Assembly: GCA_030867875.1 (NCBI GenBank)
Contig: JAOWCC010000577.1
Span: 93,911,740 to 93,975,739 of the forward strand
Direction of reading: 5' to 3'
Length of the DNA stretch: 64,000 bases
Origin: Actinernus sp. WN-2022
Taxonomy: Eukaryota > Cnidaria > Anthozoa > Actiniaria > Actinernidae
The translations under genes and the position numbers were made by a program. Shown piece after piece: positions 9,428 to 20,525 of this stretch (position 1 is the first letter of the stretch; each line of letters starts with the position of its first letter). The notes beneath the pieces are model-generated. The model saw only the letters and a list, made by a program, of their open reading frames with translations, made no database searches and had not been told where the DNA came from.

Positions 9428-11089
9428 ATGGCAGAACAAGCATTGGCAGAAGTTGTCGACAAGTTGACTCAAGCCGACCTACACAATGAGCTGATTAACC
9501 GGAGTTTAACAACCCAGGGAAGCCTAACGAAACGCAAGGAGAGGTTGACAGAAACAGGTAATGTCAAGGGATTTGAATTTGTTGTGGGTGTTATTTCGGA
9601 TCCGCCAAGGGGCGAAAGCTCTGAAACAATTGTTGAAAACAGTGAAGCTAAAGCGAAAGACAGACTTGAGAATTTGGAAGAGGGTTTTAAACTAATGCAG
9701 AAGCAAATTGAAACCTCAAATGAAATCCAAGAAAGGATTTTAGACATTCTGAGTAAAGGTAGCGGGCTTAGCAGTTCCGTAGGAGACTTACCAGTGAGTG
9801 GTATAAACATGGCGCCCATGATGAAACACGAGTCCGGAAATGACGTAGGTAGCGGCGCCACAGGCAGCCCAATAGATTCTTCACTCGCAGTATAAGATGA
9901 GACCGGAAATGGCGTAGCTAGCAGTGCCACAGGAAGCCCAAGCGGCCCCACTGTAACAATAAAACGGTATGGATCAGATTCATCTTTATCGGATAAAGGG
10001 TTCAAAGATTTGAAGAGAAAGTTTGACTTTTATGTAAGGGGAGTTTCAGAAGAGCTGGTAGACATTCAAAGAGATTTAGGTAAAGATAAATACGAAGCTA
10101 AAGCCCATGAAACTGTCGGCCTTCGCAGGCTAAAGAAGGAAGTAGAAAAGGCTGAGAGAGCCCTCGATTACTTACTAGATATGACTGACGAATATCCAAG
10201 TGAAGTGAATGAAATTGTTAAGAAATGGGAAATTGTCCGTAATGAATGCAAAGAAGTTGAGCGAGAAGCGGAAGTGTATCTCATGAAAGCGCGTTTAGCA
10301 GAGAAGGAAGCACAGCGTAAACGAGAAAATGTTAAGCTCCCGGCGTATAATGTTCCCGAATTTCACGGTAATATATATCCTTTCATGGCCGGCCTGGATT
10401 CAGAGCTTTTGACGAGTTATTGATGATAATCCGGATCTTGAAATAAGCGCTAAATACGAATATTTGATGAGTCGTTTGAAGGGCGAGGCAAATGAAGCTG
10501 TAAGGGGGTTCGGTGGTGACGCGAAGAATTACGACAAGGTAAAGGAAACTTTAAAGACTAGATACGGAGACGAAAGGCTGATTACTAAGAGGTATCTCGA
10601 ACACGTCCTAGCAACCAACAGCGTAGGTTGGTGAGCTTCCTACGAGAGTTGTACAATCGGTTGACAAATGCATACGGGACACTAGAGTCGTATAACATTA
10701 CCCGAGATTCGTTATGTTTAGCTATGTTTGAAAGACCCCTACCCCCGGAACTGAAACAAGAGTGGGAGAAGAAAATTAGCCGCATTCGTAGAGAGAGCGA
10801 CAGTAAGTCTCACGCTACCGTAGACGATTTTATTGCTTTTCTCCTCGATGAAGTTCAAAGCCTCGAAGCCACAGAACCAGTACACCTTGAAGCAGAACAT
10901 AAGAGCAAAGATAAGCAAGAATCCAAGCGCAGATGGAGGCCGGGTCGTTTCCGGGATAGACCCCAGACATCTTCGGGACAAGCACTGATGGCGAGATCGC
11001 AATCTGACAGATGTGTCTTTTGTGACAAGACGGGGCACAACGGCGCGGACTGTACGAAAGCGTTAGAGATAACTGTGGATGAAAGATGA
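9428..11089 (+). pseudogene. BEL/Pao gag, disrupted
   Basis: Starts at ATG 9428 (MAEQALAEVV), 12 bp after the MITE. The first part is a charged coiled-coil-like region. An in-frame TAA at 9893-9895 sits between two similar GSP-containing segments (a small internal duplication). The frame then resumes through a Lys/Glu-rich helix to a DUF1759-type segment (LPAYNVPEFHG). It shifts near 10385, with an additional TGA at 10410, through the DDNPDLEISAKYEYL block, and shifts again near 10620. The C-terminal part (10628-11089) carries a CCHC knuckle CVFCDKTGHNGADC. A TGA at 11087 separates it in frame from a second Cys/His-rich block. No intact Gag can be made. Confidence 0.88.
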
Positions 11090-11095
11090 AATCTT

Positions 11096-14000
11096 GTGAG
11101 TACCGCGAGGCGATGTTTCAATTGCTTACACCCCATGGAACGAGACCACAACTCCAGAAGTTGCAAAGGGGAGCCATGTGGGGTAAATGGCTGTACAGCG
11201 AAGCACTCCAAAATCCTTCACGCCGAGGGACCCCCATCAGATGAGGACCCGCAAGAAGCCAGCTCAAGTAACTGCACCGCGGCATCTTCAAGTGGCATGA
11301 GTAAGAGGGAGAAGTTATGTCCAGTAGCTCTTAGTAAACTGATGTACGAAGGTAAAGAGGTTACAGTGAGACTGTTTTTAGACAGTGGTTCTAAGGACTC
11401 GTACATTCGCGAGAGCATCGCGGAAGCACTAGCAATGAAACGGATAAGCTCTGTGAAGTACTTGAAGACAACAGGGTTTCGTGGTGTCGTAGTGCCCAAG
11501 AAGACGAAGAGTGTGTTTCTCCCTGGGAAGAAGAGGTGGTGCTGAAACAGACAAACGAATAGAAGTAGAAGCCTGGACGACCAGGAAGATATGTGATCCT
11601 ATAGAGCCAATTTCCGTTGATTTCCACCGTTACCCTCAACTGAAGGGTCTTGATCTGGCCGACGACTATCCCCGCGGAGCTGCAGTTGTAGACGTACTGC
11701 TCGGAATCGATTACATGGATTGTGTTTTGAAGGATGACAAGTTTGAGTTCACCGAGCGCATGTATGCCCAGCTAGCAGGACTCTATGTTTGGATGGGTCC
11801 TTAGAGGCGTTGTTCCAGACAAGACGTACATCGACGAACAAGCTACGTTCTTCGTGGAGAAAGGAGCTGAAGTATCGACGCAATCGATGCTGATTAGTGC
11901 ACAGTATAGCGAAAGGCCGTGCGACGACCTGTCCCTGTTTTGGAAACTCGAAACTTTAGGAATAAGACAAGACAAGGAACGCCTGACGAAGAGAATGCAA
12001 CTATTAGGTTCCAAGAAACATTAAAGTTAGTTCCCGAGGAAGGGTATACGAGGTCGGGCTTCCGTGGAAGGACAATAGCCCTGATCTCATTGATAATTAT
12101 GACCAAGCCAGAAGGAGGTTAGAGTCTGTCGAAAGAATGTTGAAGAGAAACCCGAAGAAGGAAGAACTGTATATTGCAGCTATGAACAAATATATCGACT
12201 CAGGGCACGCACGAGAAATTAAGCCTGACGAAGTACCAGGGAAGGTGCGATATCTGCCCCACCATCCTATCTTTCGACAGGTCAAGACAACCACCAAGTG
12301 CAGGGTCGTGTTTGACGCCAGTGCAAAGACTGTGGACGGGGTGTCGCTAAATGACTGTCTTTACGAAGGCCGAATGTCCTTCCGGACATGGTGCAAGTCC
12401 TAATAAGGTTTAGGTATAAAAAATAGGGCTTGTGTCTGGCATTCAATCGATGTTTTTACAAATCCTGATGAAACAGGAGGATCAACATGTCCATCGCTTT
12501 CTTTGGGGAGATATGCAAATGAAAACAAGACCCAAAGTGTATTGCACGACTAGAGTCACGTTTGGCATTAAATCATCGCCTTACCAGAGTGAATCGATCG
12601 TGCACGAGCACATCAGACGATGTGAAGAGAAGTTCCCTAAGGCCGCCCAGAGGTTCGACAGAACATGTATAATATATGGACGATTACGTCGGCGGAGAGG
12701 ACTCAGTCGCTTCAGCACTGAAGTTGCAGGGAAACATGACAGAAATGATGAAGGCTGGTGGATTTAGGCTTACCAAATGGGCATCGAAATCTGTGTGCGT
12801 AATGGAACAGGTTCCCGAAGAAGAGAGAGCAAGTAATGTGGTCGTAGATCTAGACAGCATGGAGCGGAGCATTAGCTCGGACGGTACCTTAAAAACGTTA
12901 GGTGTATATTGGAACACCGCAGATGATACCCTTTACTTTAAGGTCCTGCCTCAGAAACAGACAGCGGAAGTGAAGTCCAAGAGAAGCATGTTGTCTTCTT
13001 TAGCCTCGACGTTTGACCCTATGGGCTTGTATACTCCGTTCACGGTGCGTGCAAAGATACTTTTGCAAGATGCGTGGATTGGAGGTTTGCAGTGGGACGA
13101 GCCTCTACCGGAAGGTTTATCGCAGAAGTTTGATTCCTGGAAGGAGGAGCTGTCCAGATTGAGTAAAATTCAGATCTCGAGATGTTTCAAGAAGGATATC
13201 GGAGAAGTTGTAGATGTCCAACTCCATGGGTTTTCAGCCGCCAGCGAACGATGCTACGGAGGTGCCATATACCTGCGTCTACAAGATAACCAAGGAAGAG
13301 TGGCGACAAATTTAGTGATGTCAAAAAACAAGCTTGCCCCGACAAAGAAGATGTCCTTGCCTAGATTGGAGTTGTGTGGAGCCTTGATCATGACGCGTCT
13401 TATGATGTTTGTGAAGGATGCGCTGAGCCTGGAAATATCACGAATTGTTTGTTGGTCTGATAATATGATAGTGTTGAACTGGCTTCGCAAGCCCGCTGGA
13501 ACGTGGAAGAACTTCATCGCTAATCGGGTTCAGGAGATACAAGATACCATCGACCCGAGCAAGTGGAACCATGTTAGTGGTGATGAGAATCCCAGTGACC
13601 TTTTATCTCGAGGGATCTCAGTGGAGAAGCTGGAGACTGCTGACATGTGGTGGAAGGGACCTGAGTGGCTTTCCCTGAATGAGGAAAAATGGCCATCGAG
13701 CAAGCTAGTTGACGTAGATGAGTGTGAAGTGGAATTGAAGAAAGCGCCCGTCACGAAGTCATTGCGGTTGAATGCTGAAGCAGGCGAAGAAAATGAAGAC
13801 GGACAAGCAGAAACACCAACCGTCGATGATACGCAATTAAGTGATGCATACCCATATTTCGCGTCAAACATCGAAACATGGAATAAGCTCAGACGGGTAA
13901 CAGCGAGAATTCTGTCGTGGAAAAGGGCGTCAGAAGAGGAGAATGAAGTGCGAGAGTTGAAGGCAGAGGATATAAAGGGAGCCGAAGACGTGTGGTTGAG

Positions 14001-15519
14001 ACTTGTGCAGAAGCAACACTTCAGAGAAGAGTATCGAGCTTTGTCAGAAGGAAATCCTTTAACAGCCAAGAGCCGTATCGTGAGCTTGGATCCTGTGTTA
14101 ATGGACGGATTGATTCGAGTGGGTGGTCGCTTAGAGAGAGCGCAGATATCAGAGGATGCGAAGCATCAGGTGATTCTCCCTCACAACGATGAAGTCGTTG
14201 CTAAGTTGATCCTCGATGTTCACAGAAAGAATGCGCATGCGGGACCCGAGACGACATTAGCCATTTTACGTGAGCGTTATTGGATAATAAAGGATCGACG
14301 GGAGGTAAAGAGAGTGCTAGGAACTTGTCTACTATGTTGCCACCGAAAGACTGCAGCTCAAGGCCAGACTTACCCCGTGAGCGAGTGAGGACCTGGGATC
14401 ACGCTGGATTCGTCGATGTAGGCATTGATTTTACCGGCCCGGTTTACATTAAGGGCGGAAGTAAGACCAGAAAGACTTGGATCTGCCTTTTTGTTTGTGG
14501 CAACACAAGAGCCATCCATTTAGAACTTACCACGGATATGACGACTGAAACCTTTCTAGATGCGTATCAGAGAATGATCAATCGCAGAGGAATTAGTGAG
14601 ACGATTCATTCGGACAATCAAACGTCGTTTCACAAAGCAGACAAGGTGCTCAAGGCGGCATATAACGAAACCGAGAAGGCTTGGAAGAAGATAGATCGGA
14701 AGGCAGTTGAGCGTCGATTCGCCTCATTGGGTGTGAAGTGAAAGTTTATAACTGAACGTACGAGCCACCAAGGAGGATGGTGGGAACGCTATTGTCGTAT
14801 GCTGAAGGGGCCTTTACGAATAGTGCTTGGAAGGGCCTTGCTTACGTTTCAAGAGTTGCAAACCGTTCTAATGGATATCGAGGCTCAGATCAATTCAAGG
14901 CCGTTGACCTTTGTTGGAGACAATATAAGAGATGGAATGGTAATTACCCCTGCTCATCTTTTAATCGGACGTTCGCTGGGACACCTACCAGAGTTTCCGA
15001 AGAGAAGTCAAGATGATCTGAACGTTCAGATAAGGTTCTTGTACCGTCAACGTATCGCAGACCATTTTTGGCAAAGATGGCAAAAGGAATACTTGCCTAA
15101 TCTCAACGTTAGAAAGAAATGGCACCTCGAAGTTGATCCCTTAAGGGTCGGAGATGTAGTCTTATATAGTAGCGGAAGATAATGTACCAAGAAGCAAGTG
15201 GATTTTAGCTAAGGTCGAGTACTTATATCCGGGTAGGGACGGACTTGTCAGAAATGTACGTGTGAAGACAGCAAAGGGCTTCCTGAATCGACCTGTGCAG
15301 AAAGTTCATCTGCTAGAAGCTGGAGGAGACTGGAAGTTACCCGAGATAAGGAACGTGATGCAGACACCATCGAAAGTCGAAGAGGGCGCCAAGGAAGTTA
15401 TGCTAGACACCGACGTGTCTATGGTGGGGGAGGATGTTCCGGCCCGAAATCCGATTCCTGTGGTGGCTGATTCTTGCGTGAGGACTCGGTCGGGCAGACG
15501 AGTAAAGACTACAAGTTGA
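11096..15519 (+). pseudogene. BEL/Pao pol (protease, RT, RNase H, integrase), disrupted
   Basis: The order is: a Cys/His block (CFNCLHP), an aspartic protease with the FLDSGSKD active site at about 11370, a linker (frameshifts near 11530, 11800, 11940 and 12100), RT fingers with a CRVVFDAS block (about 12300), RT palm with YMDDYVGG at 12673-12696 preceded by an in-frame TAA at 12670, and an RNase H-like region with KMSLPRLELCG (about 13350). After these come a frameshift near 14380 and an integrase with DVGIDFTGP and HSDNQTSF (two catalytic Asp), then TGA at 14739 in place of an expected Trp codon, and GGWWER carrying the third acid. The longest continuous piece is 12676-14388 (570 codons). 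The stop at 15517-15519 lies inside the 3' LTR, so the last ~28 codons are LTR sequence. Confidence 0.9.
15424..15434 (+). promoter_or_regulatory. Polypurine tract
   Basis: GTGGGGGAGGA directly abuts the TG of the 3' LTR. It lies inside the pol reading frame. Confidence 0.75.
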
Positions 15520-15645
15520 TTCCGCTGACTTTGTTGCATGCTTGGTCGCCACTTCGGAATGAACTGAGTACAGAGCTGAATGAACCGAAACTGAATTGTT
15601 AAGTGTAGTTGAGTTGAAATAAAATACTGGACGCTGATCATAACA
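15435..15645 (+). repeat. 3' LTR of the BEL/Pao element
   Basis: TGTTCCGGCC to ATAACA, 211 bp, followed by the ACGTC duplication. It retains segments deleted from the 5' LTR. The pol stop codon is 85 bp inside. Confidence 0.9.
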
Positions 15646-15650
15646 ACGTC

Positions 15651-16104
15651 AGTGCGTTGATGAAATATCTTACGAGTGAGCATAGCGAACGACACATCAT
15701 GAAATACCAGTTTCAATCTCTTACTAAAAAGGCTAGAAATCTTTGAAAGCAAGTCATGATCATATTTTCAAAAGTGATATCTTCACGTGTGAAGATATCA
15801 CTTTTTAGAAAGAAATATACACTGGTGTTTCATCGAAAATTATATCTTAAAGGCCTGATCATTATCAACAGAAGATACATTGATATGGAAATCTCTTCAA
15901 CAAAAATCCTTTTTCTCAACAGTGCGCGCAATAATCCAGAACGCATGCACGTTTACTTCGAAAGACGAAAGAAGGGCAGAAATTGTGAGAGGAAAGCATG
16001 TGGATCATGGCAGAGTATGAAAGACCGGACTTAAAGTGCACATGAAGCGAAAGTTGATCTAATTTTAAAATGCTTTCGAAATGAGGAATAATGACATTTT
16101 CCGT
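15651..16104. other. Flank with a perfect 17 bp hairpin
   Basis: No gene supported. 15770-15786 and 15789-15805 form a perfect inverted repeat (AAAAGTGATATCTTCAC, 2 nt centre), which would fold as a tight hairpin or cruciform. It may be the centre or end of a palindromic repeat. Confidence 0.6.
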
Positions 16105-16320
16105 TTGTCAATATCTCATCTCGTTTCAGAGATATTCAGGTTTTTGTAATATGCAAATGAGATGACCTATGACGTCACGTTGGTTGCACAGCCTGGAGAC
16201 GAATCACAAAATGAAGAATATCTCTGCAAATATTGAATAAAAACTACTGAAACTTCGCACATGTATGGCACTATGGAAAATACACATCAATGTGCAAATT
16301 ATGATGTTCCCATGGAAACT
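16105..16320. repeat. Dispersed repeat, copy 2 of 2
   Basis: Partner of 1-218, same orientation, with the same ordered blocks (CTCATCTCGTTTCAGAGAT, AATATGCAAAT, TGACGTCA, GAAGAATATCTCTGCAAAT). No coding. The 500 bp that follow (to 16826) hold no recognisable feature. Confidence 0.7.
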
Positions 16321-16826
16321 GTCATGGACATGCACTATAAAGGGGAAAAGACCCTCCCCTTTCTCTCCATTTGGGATTCGAAATTGAATTTCAAATTCAG
16401 AACAGTCAAGCAAGAAAGCAAGTAATCTCCTGTTAGAATACTAACTTTAGAATAGAGCAGAAAAGACATGAAAAAAATGACAATTAAAGGAGCGTTGGTT
16501 CCTTGGTTCGTATCGGTTCGTTCATCAGAATCACGCTAAATTCCAATTCGATCTGTGGATTATCAGGGACCTGGCTTTGATCAGCCCCGTGGTTGTTTCA
16601 GGTCTCGTTAGAAATTCAGAGAAGAAGAGAGAGAAAAATGCCCTAGGCCCGAAGAACTCACCCAATGAGGAATTGTAAAGTTCGAAAATAAACCTAGGTA
16701 TGAGCTCGAGCACAGGTAACCCAAGCTCTGTAAGTGGCACTATTTACTAGCATTTGTATCGTACTATGGGATTTTTTAGTCTTGGATTCTCAAAATTAAT
16801 ATTGAATAAAAACCGGCAAAACTTAC

Positions 16827-17061
16827 AGGATGTGTTTATTTGTCCATGGGCTGTGTGTGGTTGCAATTTGTTCAGCATTTTTCGGCGAGTTTTGACGAAG
16901 GATTTCACCGAGTCAACCCCAAACAATCGCATCTTGCCTTCGCCACTGCATCGGCCAGTAAATATTAAAGCATTTTCAGTCAGTAGATCCGAGATATCCT
17001 TCATTCTCGAGCTGCCGAAGAACTCCACCAAATCACTCATTTGCAGCCAATTTGATTTGTG
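16827..17061 (-). CDS. Candidate terminal/internal exon of an unknown gene
   Basis: Minus-strand open segment with a proteinaceous composition (contains MSDLVEFFG, SDLLTENALIFTG and VKSFVKTRRKML). It ends at a consensus donor, ACATCCT|GTAAGT, at 16826. A possible acceptor, TCAATTAG|CAC, lies at 17062. I do not recognise the family. The phase implied by this acceptor does not join directly to the 17168-17257 exon, so another exon may lie between, or the gene may start at the ATG at 17040. Confidence 0.4.
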
Positions 17062-17167
17062 CTAATTGAAAGTTGTGACAAACCGAACCGTTGTCGCGCG
17101 GTCAGGCCCCAAATATAGTATATGCTATAGAAATATGCTATAGAAATATAGTACAATGTAAATTTAC

Positions 17168-17257
17168 CATCATTCTCGATATCGTTATCATCATCTGAGT
17201 TATACTGCACCTCATTTCCAAGAACAGGTGTAATGTTCAGGGCAATGGGCTCAGGAT
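17168..17257 (-). CDS. Candidate internal exon, acidic
   Basis: Bounded by acceptor TTTCCATTAG|AT and donor GATG|GTAAAT on the minus strand. It encodes an acidic stretch with NSDDDNDIEND. Its entry phase (phase 1) matches the exit phase of the exon at 18056-18121, which supports the pair belonging to one gene. Family unknown. Confidence 0.45.
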
Positions 17258-18055
17258 CTAATGGAAATAAATCAATATTTGTATAACAAATTGAACAATT
17301 TAGGTTGTACATTTGTTACCCCAATTCAGGTCATCTGACTTTTCCCTTGATCAGTAAATAAATGTTTTTTATTTTTATTTTTCTGTATCCCAAGAGGAAA
17401 TGTACAAATTTCTGTAATTGGAAAAACAAATTAAAGCATTGAATCCTCTGGATAACTTTGACATGACCTAGCTTATGCATTGGGACAACAAATGTACAAG
17501 CTAATAAATCAGTCTAATTTTGGTAGACAAACTACATGTACAGAAATTCACATAAATATTCATTAGTAATTCAAAATGATGCTATTGATAGGACTTTCTG
17601 GGGAAAGAGTTGATTTTTGTGTGGGATTTGGTTAAATGCTAACGACTACAATGTCTAGAATAAAATAACTATACGCTCAACTTCATGTTAAAACAATGCA
17701 ACATACTTGAGCAGCTGGGCTTATTGGTATTCGATCCGTATGTAATACAATGTAGATTAACAGAATGAAGCTAGAGTTTGTAAATCTGTTAAAGCATGGA
17801 CACGAATTATGTATCTGACTTATCAAATTAAACATCTAGATGTAAATACAGGGGAGTCATGTTTTTCTAGATCTGTTATTGTTGTGATAAATTTATTTTG
17901 GCTGAGAAGATTAAAGCAAAAGTTTATAAATGTAAATCAGGACAAAATAAATATGTAGTCAAACCGAGGCATTTAATTGGCTAGGAAAGGCAAATTAGCA
18001 AGGGTTGGTTTCAGTAATCTCAAAGTTTTCATGTAAACAAAATAAAAATTAATAC

Positions 18056-18121
18056 CACTATCAGAAGCTCGATCTTGATCTGTATTGATGTCTGCCAACA
18101 AACTCCTTCTCCATCTGGCTC
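18056..18121 (-). CDS. Candidate internal exon
   Basis: Bounded by acceptor CATAATCCAG|GAG and donor GATAGTG|GTATTA. In the open frame it encodes ARWRRSLLADINTDQDRAS followed by DS, and it exits in phase 1, compatible with the next exon at 17257. Family unknown. Confidence 0.4.
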
Positions 18122-18742
18122 CTGGATTATGCACACTAGATGTTTATACATGTATAGTCATGTATAAAACAATAAATGAAACTTATATAATTAGTGTACA
18201 TGCAATAGTATTCAAAAACTCATGAATAATTAATGAGCATTTTGTCCAATCAGATGAAGCAAATCAGTCACGTGCATGCTCCTATATACCTGATAAAATC
18301 TCATCATTCTAAAAAGCCCGCGGAGGGATTTGAATTCTGTCCCAGGGGGAAACGGGATTAATGATTGAGACAATGGATAAGCACCTTGCAACTCTTGGAA
18401 TTTCTATTGATGTTTTAGCTTTCTCATTGAAATGCTAATTAGGATGAACGTTTTATATAAAGAATACTAATGAACATGAAATTTTATATAAAGTTTCATC
18501 CTAATTAAGAATTCACTGATAAAGACCCAAAGATAGCAAAAAGTACACGGAACATAAGGTACCTAGATAATAAATTTTGCACTAAATTTACTAATATCAG
18601 CAGACTATACCGAGATACACAGAGAATATTTTTAAAATGAAGTTATCGAACTACCATTACTTGTTTACCGAGCCACAGTTTAGTTCCAATTATTAAACCA
18701 AACTCAAAGCCGTAAAATAATATAAACGTGCATTAAACTTAC

Positions 18743-18835
18743 ACACATCCTCTTAATATTTTGTGCCGGAGTCAAAAATTTAGAGTCTGCCGTCATGTCA
18801 GTCACATCGCTTTCCAAGTCTTGAACTTTATCGAT
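18743..18835 (-). CDS. Candidate upstream exon
   Basis: An open minus-strand segment containing VQDLESDVTDMTADSKFL ends at a strong donor, GGATGTGT|GTAAGT (intron from 18742). The 5' boundary is uncertain: an in-frame TAA lies just upstream near 18859, so an acceptor or start in this interval is assumed. It could belong with the exons at 18056-16827. Family unknown. Confidence 0.3.
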
Positions 18836-19074
18836 GTCAACCACGACACCAAATCCTTCAAGTGCAGATTATTCTTGCCCTAGCTTGTTCCTTGCCACGC
18901 AATGCTTTCAGCATTGCGAAACGCCGGTTCAAACAACATAGCATGGTAATTTCTTCATGTCAATCCCTTGAGATATTCGTAATTGCAGGCGGTGATTACT
19001 CGAATATGTTGCATGGCGTTGTGAATACAAAGGTTCAATGGTTCATTAAGTAACCATTATGAGTTTTTGAAGCC

Positions 19075-19174
19075 GTTTAATAAACTTGCAGCACGTGTTT
19101 TATCAGGTCTAAAACTCTCGGGCTGCGCCCTCGAGTTTTAAACCTGATAAAACACTGCTGCTCGTTTATTAAAC
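19075..19174. mobile_element. Foldback element, 48 bp arms
   Basis: Imperfect inverted repeats 19075-19122 and 19127-19174 (GTTTAATAAAC...GTGTTTTATCAGG...AAAACTC) with a 4 nt centre. It resembles in layout the foldback elements at 35557-35692 and 50838-51010. No target duplication is obvious. Confidence 0.7.
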
Positions 19175-20295
19175 AGTACGTAGCATAACTAATATTTCAT
19201 ATTAGAATATTGTATTTATATAAACATATAGATGTACATGTATAAAAAATACCAGGAATATAATTAAACAAGCTGATATGACAAATATAATCCATTCCAA
19301 ATCAAACTTAAAAGCTTTTTTATTTAAATCATAACCCTCTCTATTAATAAATGCCTATACCATATTATCAGTAATTATAAGTTATTTATTGCTTATAAGT
19401 AAAGTAACCTTTATATATTTTGTAAGACTAAAATTAAGTCATTAAATTAACGACATTGGTTTGTACTACATGTACAGTGTAATTTATGGTTTCACGTTTC
19501 TTGTGTTTATGCTAAAATTCTACTAAAAAATATATGGATTGTGATTAGTCAATATTAAATACGATATCTAGCATGATATTAGGTTATAGCGTGCATCAAG
19601 TTCCTGTAGTACTCAGGTGCCAGCTTAATTTATCAACGAAATTGTAAAAAGATTGTAAAAAGCAAAAGCGACTGAATCGAAAACTCAAACACACTCAGCA
19701 CAACTGACTCGATCATATATATACATCGTGTATTACTGTCATTTTGGGATTTTGACTAATTGTGAGATGCTCTTTGCTATTGCTAATTTACTTTTAGGTA
19801 GATCTCGTAAATACTTACATTAGATTCCTATCATATAACTATAAGTTTATCAAATCTTGTAGTTACCAGTTAACATTAAATTACTAACCATATTTCAATG
19901 TAAAAAGAACGTATAAGTTACAGTACTCAATTTTAAAAGTAGTTGCATGGCAGGCTGCATGACCAAATAAATACCAAGAACTATGATGGTATATATAGTT
20001 TTACGTAATTTATAAACGGCTTTGAAGTCTATTCGACCATGAATATGAATCCGTTTCAGGTTAGGTATAACTGACAGGACTACAATCGAAGCTTGTATAG
20101 TTGGTTTCCGTCACTTTTTGTTGATCCTCTACTTGAACAGCATTGCACATGCCAAGTCCGAGCAATGAATGAAGAAAGTGAACTTTAATAGTTAATTTAG
20201 TCCATTGAGAGTTTTCGGTGGTTCTCTTTATCAGATGGCCAATTTCCCGGCCAACACGTACCTGTGCACAATGAATTTAATCATGATTGCGCTCA
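19175..20295. other. AT-rich intergenic stretch, no gene seen
   Basis: No ORF or motif that I can support. Confidence 0.4.
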
Positions 20296-20519
20296 GTGTG
20301 AAGTGTCAACTTTAACCAATTGGATCACGGATTAGTTTCAGTATGGTCGGCGCGCAAAATTTGAACACCGACACAAACCAAATTATAATAACTGTCACAT
20401 TTTAAAAAGTCCAGCTACACCGCGGCGTTGTGTCAGCTCTGTCGTAGCGCCATTTGTCTTTATAGCCTTGTTCTACTGGTTCGTCATAGGAATCTCAAGG
20501 ATTACACGTAAAGACTGAA
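20296..20519 (+). promoter_or_regulatory. Promoter/first-exon-like module, copy 1
   Basis: Related to 62207-62403: both contain GAAGTGTCAACTTTAA, CCAAT.GGAT, a GTCAC.TTTA block, TAGCGCCATTTGT and AGGAATCT in the same order, and both end at a donor-like site (here CTGAA|GTAAGT, at 20519). This fits a duplicated promoter plus non-coding first exon. No coding partner is identified downstream; a possible acceptor, TTTCCTTTTTCAG, lies at about 21285-21298. Confidence 0.45.
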
Positions 20520-20525
20520 GTAAGT

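Larger units (their letters stand above)
8894..15650 (+). mobile_element. BEL/Pao LTR retrotransposon, complete but decayed
   Basis: Direct 5 bp duplications ACGTC (8894-8898 and 15646-15650) bracket two LTRs (8899-9088 and 15435-15645). A primer-binding site follows the 5' LTR and a polypurine tract precedes the 3' LTR. Internal coding, all on the plus strand, gives gag (DUF1759-type), zinc knuckles, aspartic protease, RT, RNase H and integrase in the BEL/Pao order. There are many stops and frameshifts. The LTRs differ by roughly seven substitutions and two short deletions over about 190 bp by eye, so the insertion is neither new nor ancient. No envelope-like gene is seen. Confidence 0.92.

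Noticed and set aside
9469..10005. 178 aa minus-strand ORF
   Set aside because: Antisense to BEL gag; no independent motif or codon signal.
13254..14069. Minus-strand ORFs of 87 and 179 aa
   Set aside because: Antisense shadows of the pol RNase H region.
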